Shown: one piece after another, positions 18,974 through 27,670 of the stretch
Layout: the number at the start of each line of letters is the position of its first letter
Position numbering within the stretch: the first letter of the stretch is position 1
From: JABMNT01 sp048262655
GTDB taxonomy: Bacteria; Pseudomonadota; Alphaproteobacteria; Rhodospirillales; Casp-alpha2
Assembly (NCBI GenBank): GCA_048262655.1
Contig: JBLXEY010000004.1
Location: 372,001-436,000 of the forward strand
Direction: 5' to 3'
Length of the DNA stretch: 64,000 nucleotides
Position numbers and translations under genes: made by a program
Notes under the pieces: generated by a model
Told to the model about the DNA's origin: nothing
The model's database searches: none
What the model saw: only the letters and a program-made list of their open reading frames with translations

Positions 18974-19919
18974 TGACTCCCATTCGGATGAAGAAACCGC
19001 CGGCGATACCGGGTTTGGCAATTTCATCCAACCCTTCCAGATTGAGGGTTTAGGCCTTCTGGGACGCATTGTGCGCATGGATACGGTATTGGAATCGACC
19101 TTTAAGGGACAAGACTACCCGGTGCCGGTGAAAGAAATTCTGTCAGAGACCATGGCTCTAGCCGCCAGCTTGTCTGGGATCATCAAGTTTGACGGTATTT
19201 TCACCTTGCAGGCACAGGGCGATGGGCCTGTGAATTTGTTGATGTCTGATATCACAAGCGACGGCGATATGCGGGGTTATGCGCGATTTCATGAAGAGGG
19301 TGTAACAGAAGCAATAGCGCGCCCAGGCAGTCTGGTGCCGAAGCTTATGGGCAACGGTCATCTGGCATTGACGGTCGACCAGGGGCCTGATACGGAGCGG
19401 TATCAGGGAATTGTTGAATTGACAGGTGGGACCATAGCGGATTGTGCTCAGGCGTATTTTAGTCAATCTGAGCAGTTAGAAACAGCGGTTATTGTCGTCT
19501 CTGACATCAATGCCGACGATGTGCCGCGATCTGCTGCGCTGATGATCCAGCGGATGCCAGGTGAAGCGGAAGAGACAATTGGCAGAGACATGGAAGATGA
19601 AGCATGGCATCGTGCGATCGTCCTCATGAGCAGTATAAAGCCTGAAGAATTATTGAGCGAGGACCTTAGTGCTTCACAAGTTCTCTACCGACTTTACCAT
19701 GAAGACGGTGTGCGCATTTATCCGCAAAAGGAAGTAAGACACACATGTCGATGCTCAAGGGAGCGAGTTGGCAACACATTGGCCTCATTTCCGCAGGAGG
19801 AAATAGAAGATATGGCTGACGAAGGTGTGGTCACGGTCACATGCGAATTTTGCAAAACCGATTATCGTTTTGGTAAGGAAGATATGGAAATTTTATTTTC
19901 CGGGGTTGCGAACACATAG
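18960..19919 (+). CDS. hslO: Redox-regulated chaperone Hsp33
   Basis: A 319-residue Hsp33 that holds unfolding proteins under oxidative stress. The zinc-binding cysteines of the C-terminal switch are Cys263 and Cys265 (CRC) and Cys295 and Cys298 (CEFC). The GTG start at 18960 has AAAGGAG 8 bp upstream and overlaps the acetyltransferase by 14 bp, so translation is probably coupled. argF-hslO linkage is known in alphaproteobacteria. Confidence 0.95.
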   Translation: MSVNNDSHSDEETAGDTGFGNFIQPFQIEGLGLLGRIVRMDTVLESTFKGQDYPVPVKEILSETMALAASLSGIIKFDGIFTLQAQGDGPVNLLMSDITSDGDMRGYARFHEEGVTEAIARPGSLVPKLMGNGHLALTVDQGPDTERYQGIVELTGGTIADCAQAYFSQSEQLETAVIVVSDINADDVPRSAALMIQRMPGEAEETIGRDMEDEAWHRAIVLMSSIKPEELLSEDLSASQVLYRLYHEDGVRIYPQKEVRHTCRCSRERVGNTLASFPQEEIEDMADEGVVTVTCEFCKTDYRFGKEDMEILFSGVANT

Positions 19920-19972
19920 GGGGTCGTTACCTTTTGCACTATGTCCTATAACAGTGATGGAATGAGTTAAAT

Positions 19973-20569
19973 ATGAAAACGCGTCACCTTGTTGCAGCAG
20001 TTTTGATTTCTACTGGATTTGTGTTGGCTGGTTGCTCGACACCAGCAACCGTTCAAACATTGCCGGAAATGAGCTTTGTTCATCTTGGAGCCCTTAATTT
20101 CAACGTTGAAAAAGTAGAAATTGATAATCGGTATAAACCGTCGAGCGATGGGAATCATGTTGAGGACCGTTTCGCGACATCTCCAGTTGTGGCGATTAGA
20201 ACCTGGGCACAGGATCGTTTGAAGCCCGTTGGAACGGCCGGAAGTGGGACGCTGCGCGTGATTGTTAACGATGCCAGTGTTAAAGAGACGGACTTGAAAC
20301 TTGATAAAAGCCTGAAGGGCACATTTACCAAGCAACAATCCAATCGTTACGATCTCAACCTCGACGTCGCTCTGGAAATTCTCGATGCGTCTGGGAAGCC
20401 GGTTGGGTTTTCTGCCGCGAAGGCATTTCGCTCCATTACGACGGGCGAAGATATGTCCTTAAACGATCGTGAAAAACGCTGGTTTGAGATGACGGAAAAG
20501 TCGATGGATGATTTCAACAATGAAATGGAAAGCAATATCCGTCGCTACCTGGCCGGTTGGCTCCGCTAG
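19973..20569 (+). CDS. Predicted lipoprotein, unknown function
   Basis: A 198-residue exported protein. The N-terminus MKTRHLVAAVLISTGFVLAGC is a lipoprotein signal with lipobox LAGC, so a lipid-anchored envelope location is expected. The mature part is hydrophilic with a central LRVIVNDASVKETDLKL beta region and a C-terminal helix (SMDDFNNEMESNIRRYL). I do not recognise a named domain. It lies 53 bp after hslO on the same strand and may belong to that operon. Confidence 0.85.
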   Translation: MKTRHLVAAVLISTGFVLAGCSTPATVQTLPEMSFVHLGALNFNVEKVEIDNRYKPSSDGNHVEDRFATSPVVAIRTWAQDRLKPVGTAGSGTLRVIVNDASVKETDLKLDKSLKGTFTKQQSNRYDLNLDVALEILDASGKPVGFSAAKAFRSITTGEDMSLNDREKRWFEMTEKSMDDFNNEMESNIRRYLAGWLR

Positions 20570-20655
20570 TCGCAAAACGTTTTTTGCGGAGGTGTCTTGA
20601 AGTTTCAACCGTATGATTGGCTTCGATTGAAGTGTCGGCTGGGAATGTTTGGTCT

Positions 20656-21831
20656 CTAGCCTTCGCCGGGCACTTTTAAATTGCGTATCCAGACGGATAT
20701 TTCTGTTCCTGCGCCAGGGCGACTGGAACAATCGACAGTCCCCTTTAACATTTGGGTCACCAGGTTGAACAAGATGTTCATCCCTAAACCGCTACCGCCA
20801 TCCCCGCGCTTTGTTGTGAAGAAGGGTTCAAAAATTTTCGCCTGGGTCTCTGGTTCCATTCCACGACCATCATCTGAATAGACGATTTGAACCATCGAGC
20901 CTTGATCGGTGATATCAATAACAATGTTGCCGTGATCGATATCTTCAAAGCCATGAATAAGGGAATTCATAATTAAATTGGTGAACACTTGGGATAAGGC
21001 ACCAGGATAACTCTCAACTTCCAGATCTGGGCTGCAATTTATGGTGACCTTTGTGTCATGCTTGTTAAGTTCCGGTGCCAACGTCAATAAGATTTCTTCC
21101 AGATACGTCGCCATGCTAAAGGTGCGTTTTTCCTGACTGGTTTGATCCACCGCTACTTGTTTGAAGCTTCCCACTAAATCAATTGCACGTTCCAGGTTCT
21201 TGGAAATAATCTGACCTGATTGTTCAATGACGGACAAAAATACTGCCAGATCATTTTTTGTAAGAGACCCGGCTTCAAACTTTTCCGCAAAGTTGCTGGC
21301 AGTCTCTTGTAGATGGGAGGCTGCCGTTAAGGAAACACCGACGGGCGTATTTATTTCATGGGCAACGCCCGCGACCAGCCCGCCCAGTGAAGCCATTTTT
21401 TCCGACTGTATAAGTTCCACTTGCATCAATTGTAATTTTTCGAGCATATTTTTCTGCTCACGTTCGGCATTCTTGCGGCTCGTTATGTCGACATGCCACA
21501 CGATTCCGGCCCTTTTTCCGGCAAACTCAATAGGTTGCGTGTTTATGAGGACCCACCATCTTGTGCCATCCAGGCGAATGCGTTCAGCTTCAAAATTTAT
21601 AAGGGTTTCTCCCTTTTGAAATCTTGCAAAAGCCTGTTCAAATTCGGCTGGATTTGCCCAGGTTAAGTTGATCTCGGAGTTGAATAATTGTTCGGAGGAT
21701 GAGGCAGTAAACATCTTAAGAAGAGCGGAGTTTACGAACAATCGGCTTCCCGTCTGGATATCGAGAATGGCAATTCCAATTGGGCAATTTTCCAGTGTTG
21801 CTCGCAACAGGCTCTCAGGTTCAAGTGACAA
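20656..21831 (-). CDS. Cytoplasmic PAS histidine kinase
   Basis: A soluble sensor kinase of about 391 residues. A PAS domain (about 10-115, ending GIVWHVDITSRKNAE) is followed by a coiled linker, then the motif MASLGGLVAGVAHEINTPVG with the phosphoaccepting His, and an ATPase domain with NLIMNSLIHGF, DDGRGM and GDGGSGLGM. No membrane segment or receiver domain is seen. I prefer the TTG at 21831 because GGAGAG lies 6 bp upstream; a TTG at 21852 is the longest option but has no ribosome site. No response regulator gene is adjacent. Confidence 0.9.
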   Translation of the reverse strand: MSLEPESLLRATLENCPIGIAILDIQTGSRLFVNSALLKMFTASSSEQLFNSEINLTWANPAEFEQAFARFQKGETLINFEAERIRLDGTRWWVLINTQPIEFAGKRAGIVWHVDITSRKNAEREQKNMLEKLQLMQVELIQSEKMASLGGLVAGVAHEINTPVGVSLTAASHLQETASNFAEKFEAGSLTKNDLAVFLSVIEQSGQIISKNLERAIDLVGSFKQVAVDQTSQEKRTFSMATYLEEILLTLAPELNKHDTKVTINCSPDLEVESYPGALSQVFTNLIMNSLIHGFEDIDHGNIVIDITDQGSMVQIVYSDDGRGMEPETQAKIFEPFFTTKRGDGGSGLGMNILFNLVTQMLKGTVDCSSRPGAGTEISVWIRNLKVPGEG

Positions 21832-21977
21832 GTTAGTCTCTCCAGTCAGCAACTGAGGATTAGAAAGGATAAAATATTAGGCGTATTATTCGGCCCACTT
21901 GGCACGATACATGCCATAAGCCTTTCGGATTGGCTTATCTTAATGTCGTTGGGGGCCATCAGCCAAAAGAAAAACAA

Positions 21978-22013
21978 AAAAAGGCCGGAGAGGATTAACT
22001 CTCCGGCCTTTTT
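21978..22013. terminator. Strong bidirectional rho-independent terminator
   Basis: A perfect 15-bp stem with a 6-nt loop: the GC-rich core GGCCGGAGAG / CTCTCCGGCC is flanked by A5 on one side and T5 on the other, so it can work in both directions. It lies 17 bp past the stop of the OmpA-family lipoprotein gene, which it most likely serves. Confidence 0.93.
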
Positions 22014-22030
22014 CGTAATGTCTTCAGAAT

Positions 22031-22900
22031 CTAGCGCTTAAACGTAATCTTTACGACACGGTTAAACTCTTCTTCTGTGTTATCACCTGTCGCAACCGCT
22101 GGCTTCGATTCGCCATAAGATTTGCGGATAACAGTTTTGCGCAACATACCAAGCTTGATCAGTTCGTTACGAACGGCAACGGCACGATGACGCGCAAGGC
22201 CTTCATTGTATTTCGCATTTCCAACAGTGTCCGTGTGACCAGAAAGTTCAACGGTCGTTGGCTTATGGAGATTGAAATCAGCGAAAGCTTGTTTGATGAC
22301 GGTCATTGCAGCTGCGTCAAGATCAGCGCTGTCTGTCGCAAAATAAACATGATACGGGAAAGGAAGCTTTGTCACCTTCATTTCCGGCTTTTTCATTGTT
22401 TCTTTCTTCATCATCGGTGCAGGTGTGCCAAGAAGAGCATAAGCCTTCTCGAATTCAGCACGGCAGGCTGCGATATGCGCAGGCTGGTTGTCTTCTTCCT
22501 GTTCCTGCATCCAGCAATCAAACATTGCTTGAGCACGGGCAGCGGCAGCCGGAGTGACTTCCGTTGCACCTTTCCAAAGCTTGTTGACGAGTTGGAGGCG
22601 GGCTTTGGCAAGGTCACCCTTGGCTGAGTCTGGCAGCGCACGCTCTTCAAGCGGTTGAGGGCCTACGCTCTCACCCATGCCAGCTGATTTGGCTTTCGCG
22701 ATGAAGTATTTGGCATCTTCGCCGTCATCTTCTTTTTTCTCGGCAATCGCAAGATCAACATATTCCTGATGCAATGCATTTTGGAACGCATTACCTTTTG
22801 GTGCCATCATCGAAACTGTATCTGTATCGACAAAGCCAGAGCAACCAGACAACAAAACCAGTCCGGCAGCAGCTGATGAAAGAACTTTAAAATGTCTCAT
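22031..22900 (-). CDS. OmpA-family peptidoglycan-associated lipoprotein
   Basis: A 289-residue exported lipoprotein (lipobox LLSGC near residue 20). Residues 40-170 are Ala/Glu-rich and probably helical, then a Met/Lys/Pro-rich linker (APMMKKETMKKPEMK), and residues 180-289 are an OmpA domain with the peptidoglycan-binding motif ELSGHTDTVGNAKYN and ARHRAVAVRNEL. It should anchor the outer membrane to peptidoglycan. The gene has AAAGGA upstream of ATG 22900 and its own strong terminator, which suggests an abundant single-gene transcript. Confidence 0.92.
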   Translation of the reverse strand: MRHFKVLSSAAAGLVLLSGCSGFVDTDTVSMMAPKGNAFQNALHQEYVDLAIAEKKEDDGEDAKYFIAKAKSAGMGESVGPQPLEERALPDSAKGDLAKARLQLVNKLWKGATEVTPAAAARAQAMFDCWMQEQEEDNQPAHIAACRAEFEKAYALLGTPAPMMKKETMKKPEMKVTKLPFPYHVYFATDSADLDAAAMTVIKQAFADFNLHKPTTVELSGHTDTVGNAKYNEGLARHRAVAVRNELIKLGMLRKTVIRKSYGESKPAVATGDNTEEEFNRVVKITFKR

Positions 22901-22935
22901 ATGTGGGCTTCCTTTATTTCCGTCCCTAAAAACTA

Positions 22936-23075
22936 CTTATATCAAGCTCCAATGTTTTTCTTGCATCGCTTGATATCAACCTAAAGTGGGCGAGATTTGG
23001 AAATTTTTCCCCCCTCGACCAAGCATATATTGTCCCTCGAGACGATAGTAGAGGTGAATCGCTTGATAAATCAAG
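22936..23075. promoter_or_regulatory. CTTGAT-type palindromes upstream of OmpA-family gene
   Basis: Three related half-palindromes lie in the leader and promoter region of the lipoprotein gene: CTTATATCAAG (22936-22946), CTTGATATCAA (22969-22979) and CTTGATaaATCAAG (23062-23075). They may be operator sites; no regulator is suggested by the sequence. Confidence 0.3.
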
Positions 23076-23170
23076 TGTATGTCACTGAAATTCGCAACTA
23101 TTACCATGATTTTTTAACATTATACGCACGCCTCGGCCCGACAATGGATGGTTACGACATTATGCAGCCT

Positions 23171-24616
23171 CTAGCCTCTCCAAAAAGTCCGGCTGAAGAG
23201 GACAATCACGGTAAATAACTCGAGGCGGCCCAGAAGCATTCCTCCGGTCATCAGCCATTTGGCCGCGTCGGGCAGGCTCTGGAAGGTGCTGGCGGGCCCG
23301 GCAATGGGGCCAAGGGCTGGGCCAACGTTAGCAATGGACGTCGCGGCCGCCGACAAGGCGGTTAGAAAGTCTAGGCCAAGCGACCCAAGAGCCAACGCCA
23401 AAATAGAAAATGTAAGAAACCACATGAAAAAGAAACTGAGGACGGAAACGATAACCTCGTCGGAAATTGGGCGCCGATTATAGTAGGGAATAAAGACCCC
23501 GCTTGGCTGAAGCAGATGTCGGATCTGCGTGCGCGCCGACGCGTAAAGAATTTGAAAGCGGAATACTTTAATTCCGCAGGTCGTCGAGCCGGCACATCCG
23601 CCAATAAACATAATAACGAAAAACAGCGGGTTGCCGAAATGTCCCCAGGCGCTGTAGTCGTCTGTTGCATAGCCCGTGCCTGTGATGATCGAGACGATGT
23701 TGAAAGACGCCAATTGCAAGGCACGCAAGGGATGCAGTTGATTGGATAACCAAAGCCATGCGGCTGTAAAGAGGATCAGTCCTAACACCGTGGTCAGGAA
23801 CCATTGGACCTGACTGTCGGAAAACAGGGCCCCGAAATCACCCTGCAGGGTCCGCAGAAACAAGAGGAACGGCAAAGCACCAATCAACATTCCCAGGGTA
23901 GCGATACCATCGATTGCCGCGCTGTCATAATGTCCAAGGGAGGCATCTGAAGTTGAAAACCCGCCAGTCGCAATGGTTGTCATGGCGTGGGCGACGGCAT
24001 CAAACCCGGACATACCTGCAAACCAGTAGGCGAAAGACCAGATGAGTGTCAAAACGAGATAGACAATGGATATGGCCGTTGCGATCTGTGCGGCACGGGG
24101 AAGGGCTTTTTCGGACTGATCCGAGCTTTCCATTCTGAAGAGCTGCATTCCGCCAACTTTCAGCATGGGCAGGACGGAGATTGCCATCACAATAATGCCT
24201 ATGCCCCCCAACCACTGAAGCATCGCACGCCAAAGCAATATACCGGCTGGCATTTGATCGAGGCCGGTGATCACGGTTGAGCCGGTTGTTGTAAGACCAG
24301 ACATAGATTCAAATAAAGAATCCGTATAGCTCAGGTTAATCATCGTGAAATGGAAGGGAAGGGCGGCAAAAAGTGAGAGGATAATCCAGGATAGGGTCGT
24401 CATCACAAAAGCTTGACGGATGTTCAGTTTTGCGCCGTCTGTTCGGCTGGTCAGGGCCATTCCGACACCGACAAACAGCGTAACACTGGCACAGAGGGCA
24501 AAGACTTCCCAATCTGGATGGTCATCGATAAAATCGAAGATCGCCGGAATGCACATCATCACGGCAAGGGACGCCAAGAGTGTGCCACACACCAGAACAA
24601 TAGGTCGGAAATCCAT
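23171..24616 (-). CDS. trkH: TrkH potassium uptake protein
   Basis: A 481-residue inner-membrane K+ channel-like subunit of the Trk system. It has repeated M1-P-M2 units with filter-like motifs, e.g. SGLTTTGSTV, TTIATGGFSTSD, GTGYATDDYS and SIANVGPALG, and the signature WLGGIGIIVMAISVLPML. It needs TrkA, which is not encoded here. The ATG at 24616 has GCGAGG 6 bp upstream. Confidence 0.95.
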   Translation of the reverse strand: MDFRPIVLVCGTLLASLAVMMCIPAIFDFIDDHPDWEVFALCASVTLFVGVGMALTSRTDGAKLNIRQAFVMTTLSWIILSLFAALPFHFTMINLSYTDSLFESMSGLTTTGSTVITGLDQMPAGILLWRAMLQWLGGIGIIVMAISVLPMLKVGGMQLFRMESSDQSEKALPRAAQIATAISIVYLVLTLIWSFAYWFAGMSGFDAVAHAMTTIATGGFSTSDASLGHYDSAAIDGIATLGMLIGALPFLLFLRTLQGDFGALFSDSQVQWFLTTVLGLILFTAAWLWLSNQLHPLRALQLASFNIVSIITGTGYATDDYSAWGHFGNPLFFVIMFIGGCAGSTTCGIKVFRFQILYASARTQIRHLLQPSGVFIPYYNRRPISDEVIVSVLSFFFMWFLTFSILALALGSLGLDFLTALSAAATSIANVGPALGPIAGPASTFQSLPDAAKWLMTGGMLLGRLELFTVIVLFSRTFWRG

Positions 24617-24725
24617 TTACAACCTCGCCGCCAAAGCGGTTTCCTGTTTTCTCAATACAGCTAATTCACAGAGGCCTTAGCCGTCAGGCACGTGGTGCCG
24701 AGCCTATGTTTATCAAATTGGATGC

Positions 24726-25349
24726 TCAGGTGAAAGCGGCTTCGCGATGGCCGGGCGTTCCGATCATATTCAAAACCTCACGTCGCGTTGAGGGATTCTC
24801 GCGAAACTCACCCAACATGGTGCTGGTCACCATTGAAACCCCTGCTTTATGAACGCCGCGTGTCGTCATGCATTGATGAGATGCCTCAATTACGACGGCG
24901 GTCCCTTTGGGGCATAAGATATCATTGATCGTATTGGCGATTTGCGACGTCATTTTTTCCTGAATTTGCAATCGCTTTCCATAAGCCTCGACCAGCCGCG
25001 CCAGCTTGGAGATGCCGACAACGCGCTTGTGCGGTAGATAGGCGATATGGGCTCTGCCGATAATGGGTGCCATATGGTGTTCACAATGTGATTCAAACCG
25101 GATGTCGCGGAGCAAGACGATTTCGTCATAACCTTCGACTTCTTCAAAGGTCCGCTGCAACAAGGCGCTTGGGTCTGCATCATAGCCGGCAAAAAACTCC
25201 TCATAGGAGCGGACAACACGACTGGGTGTGTCTTTCAGACCTTCGCGGTCCGGGTCATCTCCAGCCCACTGTATGAGTGTGCGAATGGCTTCTTCAGCTT
25301 GTTCGCGTGTTGGCTTGGCAAGATCAGAACGATCAAAAGGTTTACCCAA
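24726..25349 (-). CDS. folE: GTP cyclohydrolase I
   Basis: A 207-residue type IA enzyme that makes 7,8-dihydroneopterin triphosphate, the first step of folate synthesis. Zinc ligands Cys89 and His92 sit in FESHCEHHMAPI, and the third Cys in EASHQCMTTRGV. The start appears to be TTG at 25349 with GAGGGA about 9 bp upstream; the nearby ATG is out of frame. It is followed by trkH on the same strand after 109 bp. Confidence 0.96.
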   Translation of the reverse strand: MGKPFDRSDLAKPTREQAEEAIRTLIQWAGDDPDREGLKDTPSRVVRSYEEFFAGYDADPSALLQRTFEEVEGYDEIVLLRDIRFESHCEHHMAPIIGRAHIAYLPHKRVVGISKLARLVEAYGKRLQIQEKMTSQIANTINDILCPKGTAVVIEASHQCMTTRGVHKAGVSMVTSTMLGEFRENPSTRREVLNMIGTPGHREAAFT

Positions 25350-25443
25350 TTTGACATTTCCCTCGTTAGTGTTGGATATCGTTACACATGGTGACTTATA
25401 TCCGCGGGATCAAGAGATTAACAGGCAAGAATGGCACATATCC

Positions 25444-25851
25444 CTAGTGAAGAGCGCGCCGCGCACTCGGGCTGTCGAGGGAAAAGTCAGGAACTTCCAA
25501 GTTTAAAATCTCGCCTCCCTCGGCGACGGCCTGGAACGTTCCCGACATAAAGCCGGAAGGCGTCGTCAACGGTGTGCCGCTTGTGTACTCAAAGACATCC
25601 CCTGGTCCAAGGACCGGTTGTTTGCCGACAAGGCCATCTCCAATTACTTCGTGGGATTCGCCAAGGATATTTGTAATCTTCCAATGTCGCGCCAGAATTT
25701 GTACAGTTCGGTTGCCAACGTTTTCGATTTGAACATGATAGGCCCAGGTGAATTGGCCATCTTCCGGTGCCGATTGATCCTCAAGGTATTCTGGAATGAC
25801 AGAAACACAGACATCATGTGTGGTCTTTTTGTAACTGTGCTGTTGTGACAT
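25444..25851 (-). CDS. apaG: ApaG protein
   Basis: A 135-residue single-domain ApaG with a fibronectin-III-like fold. Typical are YHVQIENVG, ILARHWKITN, GEGLVGKQP-like GDGLVGKQP and the end SGTFQAVAEGG with FSLDSP. In Salmonella it links to cobalt/magnesium efflux, but the biochemical role is still unsure. It lies upstream of folE on the same strand. Confidence 0.95.
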   Translation of the reverse strand: MSQQHSYKKTTHDVCVSVIPEYLEDQSAPEDGQFTWAYHVQIENVGNRTVQILARHWKITNILGESHEVIGDGLVGKQPVLGPGDVFEYTSGTPLTTPSGFMSGTFQAVAEGGEILNLEVPDFSLDSPSARRALH

Positions 25852-26039
25852 GTTTTTCGCCCCCCCATCGCGCCTGTCATATTTGAAGCTAAAGGTATCG
25901 GGTTATGCCAACTGTGTATAATGTTTTTTCTGTTGCACGGGCATAAGATCCCTTAAGGCTCAAAGGTGGCCGCCACGTGTGGTGAAATCAGGCTTACGTA
26001 TAGAACCTGCGAAAGGGCAGAAGGTTGGCCAATTGATGG

Positions 26040-26585
26040 TTAGTTGACGCGATACACTTCGTGGCAACTCGTACAGGCGCTGGAGACATCTTCCAAGGCG
26101 CGAATAACCGTTTGATAGTCTTTCACAGTCGGTGTTTGCCCCACACGCCGCGCTTCGAGGGCTAAATCTTCGGAGGTTTGATGCATATTTTGCCCCATTA
26201 GGCGGAATGCTTCCGGCATATATCGTCCCATTCCCTGACCTTGATTTTTTCCGTGACCACTCCCGTGGCCCAGCGCGCGCATCTCCTTCTTTCGGGCTAA
26301 CATCTGTTGTGTGTTTTTTCCGGCCTTTTCCATTTGTTCCATCTGTCCGTGGCCGAACCCCATTTTCAGGTCAGCAATGTTCGCAACTTCAGTGAAATCT
26401 CCTTCGCCAAGCGCCGCCAACATGTCTTCAAGTTTCACCAGGTTACTGCGCATTTCGGTCAAAAACCTCTCTTTGACGGGCCCCGGTAGCGCTACCAGTT
26501 CTCGACCGTCTTCTGCCATCGCGGCAGGTGCATAGAACAGCAGTGCCAGGACATAACTTCCAAAAACAATTTTCCGAATATGCAT
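26040..26585 (-). CDS. Cytochrome c'/c556-type protein with Gly/His-rich insert
   Basis: A 181-residue periplasmic cytochrome. It has a signal peptide (cleavage probably after PAAMA), a four-helix-bundle pattern and a C-terminal haem site CTSCH near the end, as in cytochrome c' and c556. FLTEMRSNL in helix 1 offers a Met in the place of the c556 axial ligand. An unusual insert LGHGSGHGKNQGQGMGRY lies in the middle. I chose ATG 26585 because AGGAG is 8-9 bp upstream and the signal peptide starts there. It may handle NO or electrons; the true role is unknown. Confidence 0.86.
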   Translation of the reverse strand: MHIRKIVFGSYVLALLFYAPAAMAEDGRELVALPGPVKERFLTEMRSNLVKLEDMLAALGEGDFTEVANIADLKMGFGHGQMEQMEKAGKNTQQMLARKKEMRALGHGSGHGKNQGQGMGRYMPEAFRLMGQNMHQTSEDLALEARRVGQTPTVKDYQTVIRALEDVSSACTSCHEVYRVN

Positions 26586-26658
26586 CTTTAAGTCTCCTAT
26601 AATGTGACACAGGTTGCTGCAGGAACATTTCAACAGATGTGCCCATTTTATGCGGAAC

Positions 26659-26738
26659 TTGTCGCAGAACTGTGTCTCAGAAGAGGAAAACTGTCGCAGA
26701 GTTTATCAAAAACTGTGATTTACAACATATTGCGACAG
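26659..26738. promoter_or_regulatory. Repeated TGTCKCA motif upstream of cytochrome gene
   Basis: Four copies of a TGTC(G/T)CA(G/A) motif: TTGTCGCAGA at 26659, TGTCTCAGA at 26673, CTGTCGCAGA at 26691, and inverted TTGCGACAG at 26730-26738. They lie in the 5' region of the cytochrome gene. The same motif recurs upstream of the EF-hand gene (31042, 31070, 31102). Confidence 0.45.
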
Positions 26739-26776
26739 ATCTTTTAGTGAGTTCGGTGGTCTTATGAAGGTTAAGA

Positions 26777-27661
26777 TCAGCTGGCTTGAGCGACAGTTGA
26801 CGTCGAACGGGACCAAGCGCGTTGCCAGCTTTTCAGCGGGTGCCCTACATGCTGCCGTTCGGACCCTGGTAAAACGTCCATATTGGGCCAAATGCCATCG
26901 ATCAGCGTTTTCGCGTAGGCATCAGCCAAGCCCAGTTCTCGCATGCGTTGGGCGGCTGCAACATGGTCATAATCAAGCGTACAGAGCTCGATTTGGACAC
27001 CGGTTTCGGATGGCGAAAGGATCATATACCAGGTTCTTGCTGTGCCATCGTTTGCGGGCATGCCGATGACCCCTGCGTTCAACCATAGTTTGTCGTTCAG
27101 ATCATCCGCAAAAGGCAAGCCACAGTGCCCGCCGATGATCACGTCGACCAGGCCAGACCTCTCAATTTCGTCAATTTCTTTTTGTTTGGTCGCCATGTCT
27201 GAAGATCTAAAAATCCACCGGCTGATATCGCTGACTCCGCCATGGATAACGGCCATTTCAAGCCCGGCCATTGAGAAACGGAGTTGGCGGGGCAAGGCGC
27301 GCATCCAGGCGCGATGCCCGGCACCCAGCGCGCTGTTTGCATAGGCGTACCATTGGCGTGATAGAAGGTCACAAGCGCTTCCAGCATCGAAACCACAGCC
27401 ACAATCGTCGCCTTCTGCGCCCAAAGATTCTTCGCAGTTCCCCATCACGACGTGCATGCCGGACTGTATGATCATGTCTGTGGTTGGGGCGGGGTCACCG
27501 GCATAGGCGACAACATCGCCCGTGCAGATGATGTTTTCCGGCAAAAAGCCTTTCCGTTGAGCGTGGTCCAGCAACGCAGTGGTTGCTTGTACATTTGAAT
27601 AGGGGCCGCCAAAGATCAAAACGGGTTTTGAAAACGTGCCCAGGTGTTTCATGGAACCCAT
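26777..27661 (-). CDS. Metallophosphoesterase-fold protein with incomplete metal site
   Basis: A 294-residue calcineurin-like phosphoesterase homologue. The usual motif I (D-x-H-x-N) reads GGPYSN, so the Asp and His are Gly19 and Tyr21. Motif II keeps Asp49 (TGD), motif III reads GNCE (Asn75 kept, His replaced by Cys76), His140 is kept (VIHGG), and the final GHxH reads GHCG (His179 kept, last His lost). Ligands of one metal site are thus gone and those of the other kept. Extra cysteines occur at 87, 89 and 97. It lies 9 bp after the radical SAM gene, with AAAGG before the ATG, and forms an operon with it. Activity unknown. Confidence 0.85.
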   Translation of the reverse strand: MGSMKHLGTFSKPVLIFGGPYSNVQATTALLDHAQRKGFLPENIICTGDVVAYAGDPAPTTDMIIQSGMHVVMGNCEESLGAEGDDCGCGFDAGSACDLLSRQWYAYANSALGAGHRAWMRALPRQLRFSMAGLEMAVIHGGVSDISRWIFRSSDMATKQKEIDEIERSGLVDVIIGGHCGLPFADDLNDKLWLNAGVIGMPANDGTARTWYMILSPSETGVQIELCTLDYDHVAAAQRMRELGLADAYAKTLIDGIWPNMDVLPGSERQHVGHPLKSWQRAWSRSTSTVAQAS

Positions 27662-27670
27662 AACCTTTAC

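Noticed and set aside
22997..23218. 73-codon plus-strand frame upstream of the OmpA-family gene
   Set aside because: It overlaps the end of trkH, has no ribosome site and no recognisable motif, and lies in the promoter region of the lipoprotein gene.
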